Source: Listeria marthii FSL S4-120 (GTDB lineage Bacteria; Bacillota; Bacilli; Lactobacillales; Listeriaceae). Taken from it: DNA of 8,453 nt. The stretch is taken from NCBI GenBank assembly GCA_000183865.1, contig CM001047.1, forward strand, positions 1,285,254 through 1,293,706, read 5' to 3'. This document shows, one piece after another, positions 1 through 8,453 of the stretch. The notes under the pieces are model-generated. The model saw nothing but the letters and a program-made list of their open reading frames with translations, was not told where the DNA came from and ran no database searches. How positions within the stretch are numbered: position 1 is the stretch's first letter; the number at the start of each line of letters is the position of its first letter. The translations under genes were made by a program, and so were the position numbers.

Positions 1-159
1 TTTTCGGCGAATATTATTTTTTCGCATATAATCAATCAGTAGGTGGAGCATGACCCCGCTATCTTTACCACCTGAAAAGGAGACGATTATATTATCAAAT
101 TCGGAAAAAATCACTTCCATTCTTTCTTGGGAAGCATCAAAGACTGTTCTAGAAAGCAT
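1..159 (-). CDS. PP-loop PAPS-reductase-like protein (DUF3440, YbdN/IbrA-like), 5' part only
   Basis: The gene starts at 159 on the minus strand and runs off the left edge; only the first 53 codons are present. The N-terminus carries SFSGGKDSGVMLHL, with SGGKDSG at about residues 29-35. This is the PP-loop nucleotide-binding motif of ATP pyrophosphatases and PAPS reductases. The surrounding pattern (a helix with ASQERM, then a hydrophobic strand into SGGKDSGVMLHL) resembles, from memory, E. coli YbdN and IbrA (DUF3440) more than CysH or DndC. The ATG is preceded by GAGGTG at 7 bases spacing, and it overlaps the end of the SNF2 gene by 11 bases, so translation is probably coupled. In other bacteria DUF3440 proteins often sit beside a ParB-like protein (YbdM/IbrB); any such gene would be beyond the left edge. 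Substrate and function are unknown. The PP-loop call is firm; the subfamily call is tentative because most of the protein is missing. Confidence 0.8.
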   Translation of the reverse strand, partial: MLSRTVFDASQERMEVIFSEFDNIIVSFSGGKDSGVMLHLLIDYMRKNNIRRK

Positions 160-1348
160 CCATTATCACCTCAAAAGAATTTTTTTGTGAGAGCTCTTTT
201 TTGAATTCTTGCAAAAGGTTCGTTTTTTTAGAAATATTTGTGTCGATAAGTGAGTCTAGACCGACGTTACCACTTAAATCATGATAGTAGCAGTCTTGCG
301 TTTGGCCTGTTCGGTAAATACGTCTTTCGGATTGGTCGCGCTGTGAATAATCAAATGTTTTATCAAAATAAATAATTTGATTATAAAATTGTAAATTGAG
401 TCCGTAAGAAGATTTGGCGAAAGTAGTGATTTTAACATTTGGAAATGCTTTTTGTAATGCTTCTTCTGACCGTTTATATTTGCAAAAAATAATCGTGGTT
501 GATTCTTTGCCGGCTACTAAAGATTCTGTGATAGTGAATTTTTCAGAGGAGAGGCAATAACAATGTTGCATTACTTGAGACATTTCTAAAAAATTTATAT
601 TTATCGTGTATGCGGCTGCTTTTTGGAGATAATCGTCTTTTATTTCATAATATAGCTTTAAAAACTCTTCATCAATCGAAAAATCATGGCGAATATAATG
701 CCATTTGATTGCTAATTCATGTGAAGAACTAAAAATAAAAGGGGAGATTAATTCATATAGATAGTCTAAATTATGATATTTTTTAATAATATCCATAGAT
801 TGTTGCTTTGTTTGGGTTAGTTGCGTAATGGTGACATATTCACAAAATGTTTTCTTAAACTGTGGAAAGCTAAGGTTCAATATTTTAGGGGACAAAAATT
901 CTAATTGGGACCATAAATCTAAAATATTTCGGCTAAGAGGAGTGCCATTCATAATTAATTTGTATTTCGCAAAACGCGAAAGTTTGATTGCTCGTTGTGT
1001 TCGAAGCGCATGGATGTTTTTAATTTTTAAACTTTCATCCATTATAATGTAGCTATTGGTTGAATTTTTGAGTTTTTCTCGGCAGTAGAGATATAAACGA
1101 TCTGAGTTAGAAAGGGATTCGATGCCGATAATTTCTTGCGGGAAATCATAACCCCATTTATTTATTTCAGCCGCGAGATTCTCTTTTGTTTGAAAAGGGG
1201 TAATCCATAAAACATAATCTGGCTTTACATCACTAATTAATTCGCAAGCTACGCGCGTTTTTCCGCTCCCAGGTCTCATAAATAATGCGCCAACGTTATA
1301 TTTTTTAAGTTTCAATAAAGCTTGTTTTTGATTATCTAATAAGGTCAT
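149..1348 (-). CDS. Compact SNF2-type DEAD/DEAH-superfamily ATPase (399 aa)
   Basis: An SF2 ATPase of the SNF2 class, expected to use ATP to translocate on or remodel DNA or protein-DNA complexes. Visible motifs in order: Walker A RPGSGKT (25-31), motif Ia around ITP (49-51), motif II MDES (103-106) in place of DEAH, motif III NGTP (134-137), a second RecA domain with a TTIIFCKYKRSEEAL strand, motif V around SSYGLNLQ and IIYFD, and motif VI QSERRIYRTGQ (339-349) with the arginines and final Gln typical of SNF2 proteins. At 399 residues it is hardly more than the helicase core, like phage and mobile-element SNF2 proteins and unlike large chromatin-type or RapA-type members. The ATG at 1348 is the first start after an in-frame stop; no strong Shine-Dalgarno precedes it, and it overlaps the upstream gene by 17 bases, so coupling is likely. 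The ATPase call is secure; the biological role is unknown. Confidence 0.9.
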   Translation of the reverse strand: MTLLDNQKQALLKLKKYNVGALFMRPGSGKTRVACELISDVKPDYVLWITPFQTKENLAAEINKWGYDFPQEIIGIESLSNSDRLYLYCREKLKNSTNSYIIMDESLKIKNIHALRTQRAIKLSRFAKYKLIMNGTPLSRNILDLWSQLEFLSPKILNLSFPQFKKTFCEYVTITQLTQTKQQSMDIIKKYHNLDYLYELISPFIFSSSHELAIKWHYIRHDFSIDEEFLKLYYEIKDDYLQKAAAYTININFLEMSQVMQHCYCLSSEKFTITESLVAGKESTTIIFCKYKRSEEALQKAFPNVKITTFAKSSYGLNLQFYNQIIYFDKTFDYSQRDQSERRIYRTGQTQDCYYHDLSGNVGLDSLIDTNISKKTNLLQEFKKELSQKNSFEVIMDAF

Positions 1349-1706
1349 GTTGAATTATCACATCTTTTTCTATTTTTTTAGGGATATGTGTACGAACCTG
1401 AACAATGCTGTCATTTACTTTTTTTGTATGAAAAAACTGCATTATTTCTTCACTTTCTTGTTTGAAAAGAAGGATCATTTTCGTGGCGTTCATTTCTTTC
1501 TTTTCTGTATGTTTTTTTAGAAAGAAGTTCCACGTGTCTGGAAAATAAAAATAACTGTACTCGGCTGAAATCGAAAATACCATTTTTTTAGGAAGTAAGA
1601 AGAAATAACCTTGATATTCACTTTCTGATGGCATCTCAATAATTGTTTGTTTATCCCATTGTTCTACGCGTTCACTATATATATAAATTTTGTGCCATTT
1701 TGCCAT
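1332..1706 (-). CDS. Hypothetical protein, 124 aa, first gene of the leftward operon
   Basis: I do not recognise this protein. It is short, has no signal peptide, no clear membrane helix and no cysteines. Its middle (about residues 31-65) is rich in Tyr, Phe and Trp, with stretches such as GYFFLLPKK and YSYFYFPDTWNFFLKK, followed by a charged lysine/glutamate segment. This suggests a small cytoplasmic beta-rich or alpha/beta domain, but no catalytic motif is apparent. The ATG at 1706 follows an in-frame TAA directly, so it is the only ATG that gives the full frame. A GGAG lies 12 bases upstream, which is longer than usual. The last 17 bases overlap the SNF2 ATPase gene, making it very likely that the two are co-expressed and perhaps work together as an accessory or specificity subunit (inference). 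That it is a real gene is supported by its length, the ribosome binding site and the overlap. Confidence 0.72.
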   Translation of the reverse strand: MAKWHKIYIYSERVEQWDKQTIIEMPSESEYQGYFFLLPKKMVFSISAEYSYFYFPDTWNFFLKKHTEKKEMNATKMILLFKQESEEIMQFFHTKKVNDSIVQVRTHIPKKIEKDVIIQHDLIR

Positions 1707-1718
1707 TTAAATCGAATG

Positions 1719-1722
1719 CTCC
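1719..1722 (-). promoter_or_regulatory. Ribosome binding site of the 124-aa gene (long spacing)
   Basis: On the minus strand this reads GGAG, 12 bases from the ATG at 1706. An in-frame TAA immediately before that ATG rules out a longer protein. The unusually long spacing may mean moderate translation initiation. Confidence 0.5.
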
Positions 1723-1767
1723 TATGTATTTTGTCATTTTCGTTCATTTTTATCTATTTATGCGTTT

Positions 1768-1795
1768 ATTTTATCACAAATTGTGTTGCTGTATA
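1768..1795 (-). promoter_or_regulatory. Candidate sigma-A promoter (extended -10) of the leftward operon
   Basis: On the minus strand TATACA (1795-1790) and TAAAAT (1773-1768) are 16 bases apart, and the -10 box is preceded by TGA, giving an extended -10 element TGATAAAAT. Transcription would start near 1761, leaving about 55 bases of leader before the 124-aa gene. This is the best promoter-like sequence I see upstream of that gene. The assignment is by eye; A+T-rich sequence produces such matches by chance. Confidence 0.4.
1775..1785. repeat. Perfect 11-base palindrome CACAAATTGTG, possible operator
   Basis: CACAA and TTGTG are arranged symmetrically around a central A at 1780. The palindrome lies in the spacer between the candidate -35 and -10 boxes of the leftward operon, where a bound dimeric repressor would block polymerase. 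No regulator gene is visible in the window. An operator role is inferred from position and symmetry only. Confidence 0.35.
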
Positions 1796-1814
1796 AGGTA
1801 AAAACCTTTAAACA

Positions 1815-1842
1815 AGGGGAGAAAAGAATGAAATATGGGTAG
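1815..1842 (+). other. Orphan Shine-Dalgarno plus four-codon mini-ORF (Met-Lys-Tyr-Gly-stop)
   Basis: AGGGGAG (1815-1821) stands 6 bases before an ATG at 1828, an arrangement as good as those of the real genes here, yet the frame reads ATG AAA TAT GGG TAG and stops. Neither of the other two frames opens into a longer ORF. It could be a leader mini-ORF upstream of pyrH, the start of a gene whose body was lost, or chance. An inverted repeat AAGGT-AAAA-ACCTT (1795-1808) sits just upstream. Confidence 0.3.
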
Positions 1843-1891
1843 TTTTATCTATATTTATAAATGTTTTTTTATTTTTTGGTAGAAAACACTT

Positions 1892-1918
1892 TTGTAATAG
1901 CCAGCTTTTTAGTAGAAT
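1892..1918 (+). promoter_or_regulatory. Weak candidate promoter for pyrH-frr
   Basis: TTGTAA (1892-1897) and TAGAAT (1913-1918) resemble sigma-A boxes, but the spacer is only 15 bases, shorter than the preferred 17. The T-rich stretch at 1855-1880 just upstream could act as an UP-like or bent element. A promoter is needed somewhere in this spacer because the upstream genes point the other way. This is the best candidate I see, but not a firm one. Confidence 0.25.
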
Positions 1919-1968
1919 AGATAATGGTGGATGGAAAACTCTTCTATCTATGAATAGAATATGAAATT

Positions 1969-1973
1969 GGAGG
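1969..1973 (+). promoter_or_regulatory. Ribosome binding site fixing the pyrH start
   Basis: GGAGG lies 5 bases before the ATG at 1979. It overlaps the coding frame of an upstream in-frame ATG (1961) that has no ribosome binding site of its own, so the start at 1979 is preferred. Confidence 0.8.
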
Positions 1974-1978
1974 CTATT

Positions 1979-2707
1979 ATGGATACCCCAGATTATAAAC
2001 GAGTTGTATTAAAATTAAGCGGTGAAGCACTTGCCGGAAATGATGGCTTTGGAATTAACCCGAGCGTGGTCAATCTGATTTCTGCTCAAATCAAAGAAGT
2101 AGTAGAATTAGGAGTAGAGGTAGCTATCGTTGTTGGCGGCGGAAATATCTGGCGCGGTAAACTTGGTAGTGAAATGGGAATGGACCGTGCAGCAGCTGAC
2201 CAAATGGGTATGCTTGCGACTATCATGAATTCCTTGTCTTTACAAGATTCCCTTGAAAATATCGGAGTTGCAACACGTGTGCAAACATCCATCGATATGC
2301 GTCAAATTGCGGAGCCGTATATTCGTCGTAAAGCAATTCGCCATCTTGAAAAAGGTCGCGTCGTTATTTTTGCAGGTGGAACAGGTAACCCATACTTCTC
2401 CACAGATACAGCGGCAGCACTTAGAGCGGCTGAAATCGAAGCAGATGTAATCTTAATGGCGAAAAATAATGTAGATGGTGTCTACAATGCCGATCCAAAA
2501 CTAGATGAAAATGCGAAAAAATACGAAGAGCTATCTTACCTTGATGTAATTAAAGAAGGTTTAGAAGTAATGGATACAACTGCATCGTCCCTAAGCATGG
2601 ACAATGACATTCCATTAATCGTCTTCTCGTTTACAGAACAAGGCAATAATATTAAACGCGTTATTTTAGGTGAAAAAATCGGAACTACTGTTAGGGGGAA
2701 AAAATAA
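1979..2707 (+). CDS. pyrH: UMP kinase (uridylate kinase) PyrH, 242 aa
   Basis: PyrH phosphorylates UMP to UDP with ATP, an essential cytoplasmic step of pyrimidine nucleotide synthesis; the bacterial enzyme is a homohexamer of the amino-acid-kinase fold, usually activated by GTP and inhibited by UTP. Seen here: KLSGEAL (12-18), the glycine-rich [10 protein letters not shown] (51-60), [11 protein letters not shown] (68-78) and [15 protein letters not shown] (132-146), all hallmarks of the family. The length is normal. The chosen ATG has GGAGG five bases upstream and yields [10 protein letters not shown]; an in-frame ATG six codons earlier has no ribosome binding site. The stop codon overlaps the frr start (TAATG), so the two are co-translated. 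In Bacillus, pyrH follows rpsB-tsf; here a divergent accessory operon lies upstream instead. No PyrR-type attenuator is seen before it. Confidence 0.98.
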   Translation: MDTPDYKRVVLKLSGEALAGNDGFGINPSVVNLISAQIKEVVELGVEVAIVVGGGNIWRGKLGSEMGMDRAAADQMGMLATIMNSLSLQDSLENIGVATRVQTSIDMRQIAEPYIRRKAIRHLEKGRVVIFAGGTGNPYFSTDTAAALRAAEIEADVILMAKNNVDGVYNADPKLDENAKKYEELSYLDVIKEGLEVMDTTASSLSMDNDIPLIVFSFTEQGNNIKRVILGEKIGTTVRGKK

Positions 2708-3264
2708 TGAGTAAAGAAGTATTATCTAAATCCAAAGAAAAAATGGAAAAAGCAGAACAAGCGTTAACAAGACAGTTAGGTACAATCCGCGCTGGTCGTG
2801 CGAATGCATCCCTACTTGACCGTTTATCTGTAGATTATTACGGTGCTGCTACACCAGTTAACCAAATGGCTTCTATCAGTGTTCCAGAAGCTAGAATGCT
2901 ACTTATTACACCTTACGATAAAACTATTTTAGGCGAAATCGAAAAAGCTATTTTGAAATCAGACTTAGGTTTGACGCCAAATAACGATGGCTCTGTATTA
3001 CGTTTATCGATTCCACAACTAACAGAAGAACGTCGTAAAGAGTTAGTAAAAGAAGTGAAAAAAGAAGCAGAAGAAGCGAAAGTTGCTGTTCGTAACATTC
3101 GTCGTGAAGCTAATGAAGAACTGAAAAAATTAGAAAAAAGTGGCGATATAACAGAAGACGATTTGCGTTCTTATGGTGAAGACGTTCAAAAATTAACGGA
3201 CGAAAGCATCAAGAATATCGATAGCATCACGAAAGACAAAGAAGCGGAAATCTTAGAAGTTTAA
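2707..3264 (+). CDS. frr: Ribosome recycling factor Frr, 185 aa
   Basis: Frr, acting with EF-G, splits the post-termination ribosome and releases mRNA and tRNA; it is essential in bacteria. The 185-residue length is exactly usual. Diagnostic sequence includes [11 protein letters not shown] near the N-terminus, the domain II segment with [14 protein letters not shown], and the helix [11 protein letters not shown] with Arg129, Arg132 and Arg133; Arg132 corresponds to the functionally critical arginine of the E. coli protein. The long charged helices of domain I form a three-helix bundle at both ends of the chain. AGGGGG lies 8 bases upstream of the ATG, inside the end of pyrH, and the start overlaps the pyrH stop by one base. 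A strong intrinsic terminator follows about 55 bases after the stop, so frr ends the transcription unit with pyrH. Confidence 0.98.
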   Translation: MSKEVLSKSKEKMEKAEQALTRQLGTIRAGRANASLLDRLSVDYYGAATPVNQMASISVPEARMLLITPYDKTILGEIEKAILKSDLGLTPNNDGSVLRLSIPQLTEERRKELVKEVKKEAEEAKVAVRNIRREANEELKKLEKSGDITEDDLRSYGEDVQKLTDESIKNIDSITKDKEAEILEV

Positions 3265-3319
3265 TTGATACTTTTACTAATAGTAACAAATAGGGTTAAA
3301 CACCTTTTAAGTTGAAATG

Positions 3320-3364
3320 ACATTCCTAATTCTTTCCATACGCGTTGGGTTAGGAATGTTTTTT
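3320..3364 (+). terminator. Intrinsic terminator after frr
   Basis: ACATTCCTAA (3320-3329) pairs perfectly with TTAGGAATGT (3350-3359). U-G and C-G pairs can extend the 10-base stem inward by three pairs. It is followed at once by a run of six T residues (3359-3364). This is the form of a Rho-independent terminator and marks the end of the pyrH-frr unit. Confidence 0.85.
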
Positions 3365-3371
3365 AATGGGC

Positions 3372-3418
3372 AATTCCATTTCTCTCATGAAAATCTCATC
3401 TGTTCACATGGAATTTTT
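3372..3418. repeat. Inverted repeat AATTCCAT/ATGGAATT with T tail between frr and uppS
   Basis: Eight bases at 3372-3379 are perfectly repeated in inverted form at 3408-3415, followed by T residues to 3418. The loop is 28 bases. A competing hairpin, AATGG (3365-3369) with CCATT (3376-3380), uses part of the left arm. The repeat could be a second, weaker terminator or an operator-like site. It lies just before the candidate uppS promoter. Confidence 0.4.
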
Positions 3419-3428
3419 AGTACATTAA

Positions 3429-3458
3429 TTGATTCTTTTTTGTTATTATAGGTATAGA
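3429..3458 (+). promoter_or_regulatory. Candidate sigma-A promoter of the uppS-proS operon
   Basis: TTGATT (3429-3434) and TATAGA (3453-3458) are 18 bases apart. Transcription would start near 3465, giving a leader of about 30 bases before uppS. A promoter is expected here because the pyrH-frr unit is closed by a terminator upstream. Confidence 0.45.
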
Positions 3459-3482
3459 CATGCTCTAAGAAGTGTATCAATT

Positions 3483-3487
3483 GGAGG
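3483..3487 (+). promoter_or_regulatory. Ribosome binding site fixing the uppS start
   Basis: GGAGG is 7 bases from the ATG at 3495 and 4 bases from an adjacent ATG at 3492. The 7-base spacing favours the second. A longer in-frame ORF from 3429 would begin inside the candidate promoter and lacks a ribosome binding site. Confidence 0.75.
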
Positions 3488-3494
3488 ATTTATG

Positions 3495-4253
3495 ATGTTT
3501 AAAAAGCTATTTCGACAAGATGAAAATATATTAAATAGTGAACTTGCAGAAGATTTACCAATCCCGCGCCATGTAGCTATTATCATGGATGGAAATGGGA
3601 GATGGGCAAAAAAACGTTTCTTACCTAGAATTGCTGGGCATAAAGAAGGTATGGATGTTGTAAAGCGAGTAACACGTTATGCTAATGCAATTGGTATTGA
3701 TGTATTAACGCTCTATGCCTTTTCAACTGAAAACTGGAAACGGCCTACAGATGAAGTGGATTTTTTAATGAAGCTACCTGTAGAATTTTTTGACTCTTTT
3801 GTACCAGAGTTGATTGAAGAAAATGTTCGTGTTAATGTGATGGGGTATCGGGAAAATTTACCTGATCATACCATGCGTGCAGTAGAGAAAGCTATTGCTG
3901 ATACAGCACACTGTACTGGTCTTACGCTTAATTTTGCGCTTAACTACGGTGGACGTTCGGAAATCATCACCGCGGCAAAAGAAGCAATGAAAGAGTTAGC
4001 TAGAGAAGGCAAGTCATCAGAGGATTTAACAGAAGAATTGTTGAATGATCATTTGATGAGTAGCGGTTTAGGTGATCCCGATTTATTAATTCGGACTAGC
4101 GGCGAGCTGCGCTTAAGTAATTTTATGCTTTGGCAACTTGCGTATAGCGAGTTTTATTTTACAGAAACACATTGGCCTGATTTTTCAAAAGAAGATTTTT
4201 TACAGGCGATTATTGAATATCAAAACCGGTCACGTCGTTTCGGAGGGCTCTAG
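3495..4253 (+). CDS. uppS: Undecaprenyl diphosphate synthase UppS (isoprenyl transferase), 252 aa
   Basis: UppS adds isopentenyl diphosphate units in cis to farnesyl diphosphate to make the C55 lipid carrier for peptidoglycan and wall polymers; it is a soluble or membrane-associated homodimer. Visible signatures: IIMDGNGRWAKKR with the catalytic Asp at residue 32 of MDGNGRW (31-37), AFSTENWKRP, LNYGGRSEI, and the C-terminal RTSGELRLSNFMLWQ (Arg200, Arg206, Ser208) followed by YSEFYF with Glu219. These are the substrate and Mg-binding positions known in the E. coli enzyme. Length is normal. The start at 3495 gives MFKKLF; extension upstream has no support. It opens the uppS-cdsA-dxr-rseP-proS operon, downstream of a terminator and a candidate promoter. 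cdsA begins 13 bases after the stop. Dxr, encoded two genes on, feeds the same pathway. Confidence 0.98.
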   Translation: MFKKLFRQDENILNSELAEDLPIPRHVAIIMDGNGRWAKKRFLPRIAGHKEGMDVVKRVTRYANAIGIDVLTLYAFSTENWKRPTDEVDFLMKLPVEFFDSFVPELIEENVRVNVMGYRENLPDHTMRAVEKAIADTAHCTGLTLNFALNYGGRSEIITAAKEAMKELAREGKSSEDLTEELLNDHLMSSGLGDPDLLIRTSGELRLSNFMLWQLAYSEFYFTETHWPDFSKEDFLQAIIEYQNRSRRFGGL

Positions 4254-4258
4254 GGAGG
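4254..4258 (+). promoter_or_regulatory. Ribosome binding site fixing a TTG start for cdsA
   Basis: GGAGG directly after the uppS stop is 8 bases from TTG at 4267. No ATG lies at a usable distance in frame, and a longer ORF reading from 4138 would overlap uppS by more than 100 bases without its own ribosome binding site. Confidence 0.8.
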
Positions 4259-4266
4259 AAAAAAGA

Positions 4267-5055
4267 TTGAAAACGAGAATTATTACTGCAGTTGTTGCGC
4301 TTATATTTTTTATTCCATTCGTTGTCTACGGGGGAATTCCATTTGAACTATTAAGTATTTTACTTGCGACGATTGCTTTGTATGAAGTACTTATAATGAC
4401 AAAACAACGAATTTTTTCGATGAATGGAATAATTACTTTACTATTGATGTGGTTAGTTGTCGTGCCAGATAGATATTTGGACTTTTTAGGTACACTGCAT
4501 ATTACAGAAATGGAAGTTATTTTTATTTTAATGGCTCTATTGCTTGCTAATACAGTGTTTTCGCGAAACAAATTCCATTTTGATCAAGTAGGGATTTGTA
4601 TGGTTGCTGCTTTTTATACAGGGTTTGGTTTCCATTATTTGGCGCTTACTCGTGAAGCTGGATTAATGTATGTACTTTTTGCTTTATTTATTGTTTGGTC
4701 AACCGATACGGGGGCTTATTTTATTGGAAGAGCAATTGGGAAGCACAAATTAGCTCCAAATGTTAGCCCGAATAAGACAGTTGAAGGCTTCATTGGCGGG
4801 ATTATTTGTGCGCTTGTATTCGCAGGTGGTTTTTATTATTTTGCGGAACTACCAGGGAATATTGCGCTCGTTTTAGCACTTTTAGTATTTCTATCTATTT
4901 TTGGGCAGCTTGGAGATTTGGTCGAATCAGCTTTGAAACGCTTCTATGGTGTAAAAGATTCTGGGAAAATCTTACCTGGACATGGTGGTATTTTAGATCG
5001 TTTTGATAGCTTGTTATTCGTTTTACCTCTGCTACATATACTTCAAATTATTTAA
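4267..5055 (+). CDS. cdsA: Phosphatidate cytidylyltransferase CdsA, 262 aa
   Basis: CdsA makes CDP-diacylglycerol from phosphatidic acid and CTP, the branch-point precursor of phosphatidylglycerol and cardiolipin, in the cytoplasmic membrane. The protein is strongly hydrophobic, with several predicted membrane helices starting at the N-terminus ([16 protein letters not shown]) and repeated through the chain. The family signature is complete at residues 221-247: [13 protein letters not shown] followed by [10 protein letters not shown], including the two C-terminal aspartates. Another conserved stretch is [12 protein letters not shown], followed by [16 protein letters not shown]. The start is TTG at 4267, supported by a perfectly placed GGAGG; this gives [10 protein letters not shown] and the usual family length. 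It follows uppS by 13 bases and precedes dxr by 14, so it is within one operon. Confidence 0.96.
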   Translation: MKTRIITAVVALIFFIPFVVYGGIPFELLSILLATIALYEVLIMTKQRIFSMNGIITLLLMWLVVVPDRYLDFLGTLHITEMEVIFILMALLLANTVFSRNKFHFDQVGICMVAAFYTGFGFHYLALTREAGLMYVLFALFIVWSTDTGAYFIGRAIGKHKLAPNVSPNKTVEGFIGGIICALVFAGGFYYFAELPGNIALVLALLVFLSIFGQLGDLVESALKRFYGVKDSGKILPGHGGILDRFDSLLFVLPLLHILQII

Positions 5056-5069
5056 TTGGAGATGGGATA

Positions 5070-7488
<2,419 letters not shown>

Positions 7489-7514
7489 AAAGAGAAAGAC
7501 TAATAAAGGGAAAA

Positions 7515-7521
7515 AGGGGTG
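7515..7521 (+). promoter_or_regulatory. Ribosome binding site of proS
   Basis: AGGGGTG lies 6 bases before the ATG at 7528. The 39-base gap after rseP contains no terminator-like hairpin, which supports read-through from rseP. Confidence 0.75.
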
Positions 7522-7527
7522 TTTTAA

Positions 7528-8453
<926 letters not shown>

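Noticed and set aside
1..159. Dnd/Ssp phosphorothioation system (DndC)
   Set aside because: The PP-loop is shared, but the N-terminal context fits DUF3440 better and no DndB, DndD or DndE-like gene is seen; the neighbouring ATPase is SNF2-type, not the SMC-like DndD.
828..1052. 74-codon open frame on the plus strand inside the SNF2 gene
   Set aside because: No ribosome binding site, no recognisable motif, and fully contained antisense to a gene with clear ATPase motifs.
1855..1880. T-rich stretch before pyrH as an intrinsic terminator
   Set aside because: The only nearby inverted repeat is ATTTATAAAT, with no G-C pairs, and no plus-strand gene ends there.
1707..1978. PyrR-dependent attenuator or other riboswitch upstream of pyrH
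   Set aside because: No PyrR-binding-loop-like sequence and no terminator/antiterminator pair with G-C content could be found; UMP kinase genes are also not usual PyrR targets.
3429..3494. 22-residue N-terminal extension of UppS
   Set aside because: It starts inside the candidate promoter, lacks a ribosome binding site, and exceeds the usual family length; GGAGG places the start at 3495.
4138..4266. 43-residue N-terminal extension of CdsA overlapping uppS
   Set aside because: The extension is out-of-frame uppS coding sequence without a ribosome binding site; the TTG at 4267 has a perfect one.

Overview
The window looks like a low-GC Firmicute chromosome, and I read it as Listeria (L. monocytogenes/innocua group). 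The grounds are the gene order pyrH-frr-uppS-cdsA-dxr-rseP-proS, strong GGAGG-type ribosome binding sites, TTG starts on two genes, A+T-rich coding sequence, and protein sequences that match my memory of Listeria PyrH, UppS and CdsA. The genus call rests on recall, not on a search.

Left part (1-1706, minus strand): an accessory operon of three tightly overlapping genes, transcribed leftward. First comes a 124-residue protein I do not recognise, then a compact 399-residue SNF2-type ATPase, then the first 53 codons of a PP-loop protein of the PAPS-reductase fold (DUF3440; YbdN/IbrA-like), cut by the window edge. Overlaps of 17 and 11 bases suggest translational coupling. Nothing shows directly what the operon does. 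A DNA-translocating or remodelling ATPase with a PP-loop enzyme is a combination expected in phage-derived, DNA-modification or defence loci.

Divergent spacer (1707-1978): about 270 bases, no gene of normal size. It holds a candidate extended -10 promoter for the leftward operon with a perfect 11-base palindrome in its spacer, an orphan ribosome binding site followed by a four-codon ORF, T-rich tracts, and a weak candidate promoter for pyrH.

Right part (1979-8453, plus strand): conserved housekeeping genes. pyrH and frr overlap by one base and form a unit closed by a strong intrinsic terminator. A new candidate promoter then precedes uppS-cdsA-dxr-rseP-proS, in which genes are 11 to 39 bases apart. 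Together these genes cover pyrimidine nucleotide supply (UMP kinase), ribosome recycling, isoprenoid precursor synthesis (Dxr) and its use for the undecaprenyl carrier of wall synthesis (UppS), CDP-diacylglycerol for phospholipids (CdsA), regulated intramembrane proteolysis (RseP/RasP), and prolyl-tRNA synthesis (ProS, cut at the right edge after about 308 codons).

The least explained parts are the leftward operon, its divergent control region, and a set of alternative inverted repeats between frr and uppS. The pyrH-proS genes themselves look ordinary and intact.
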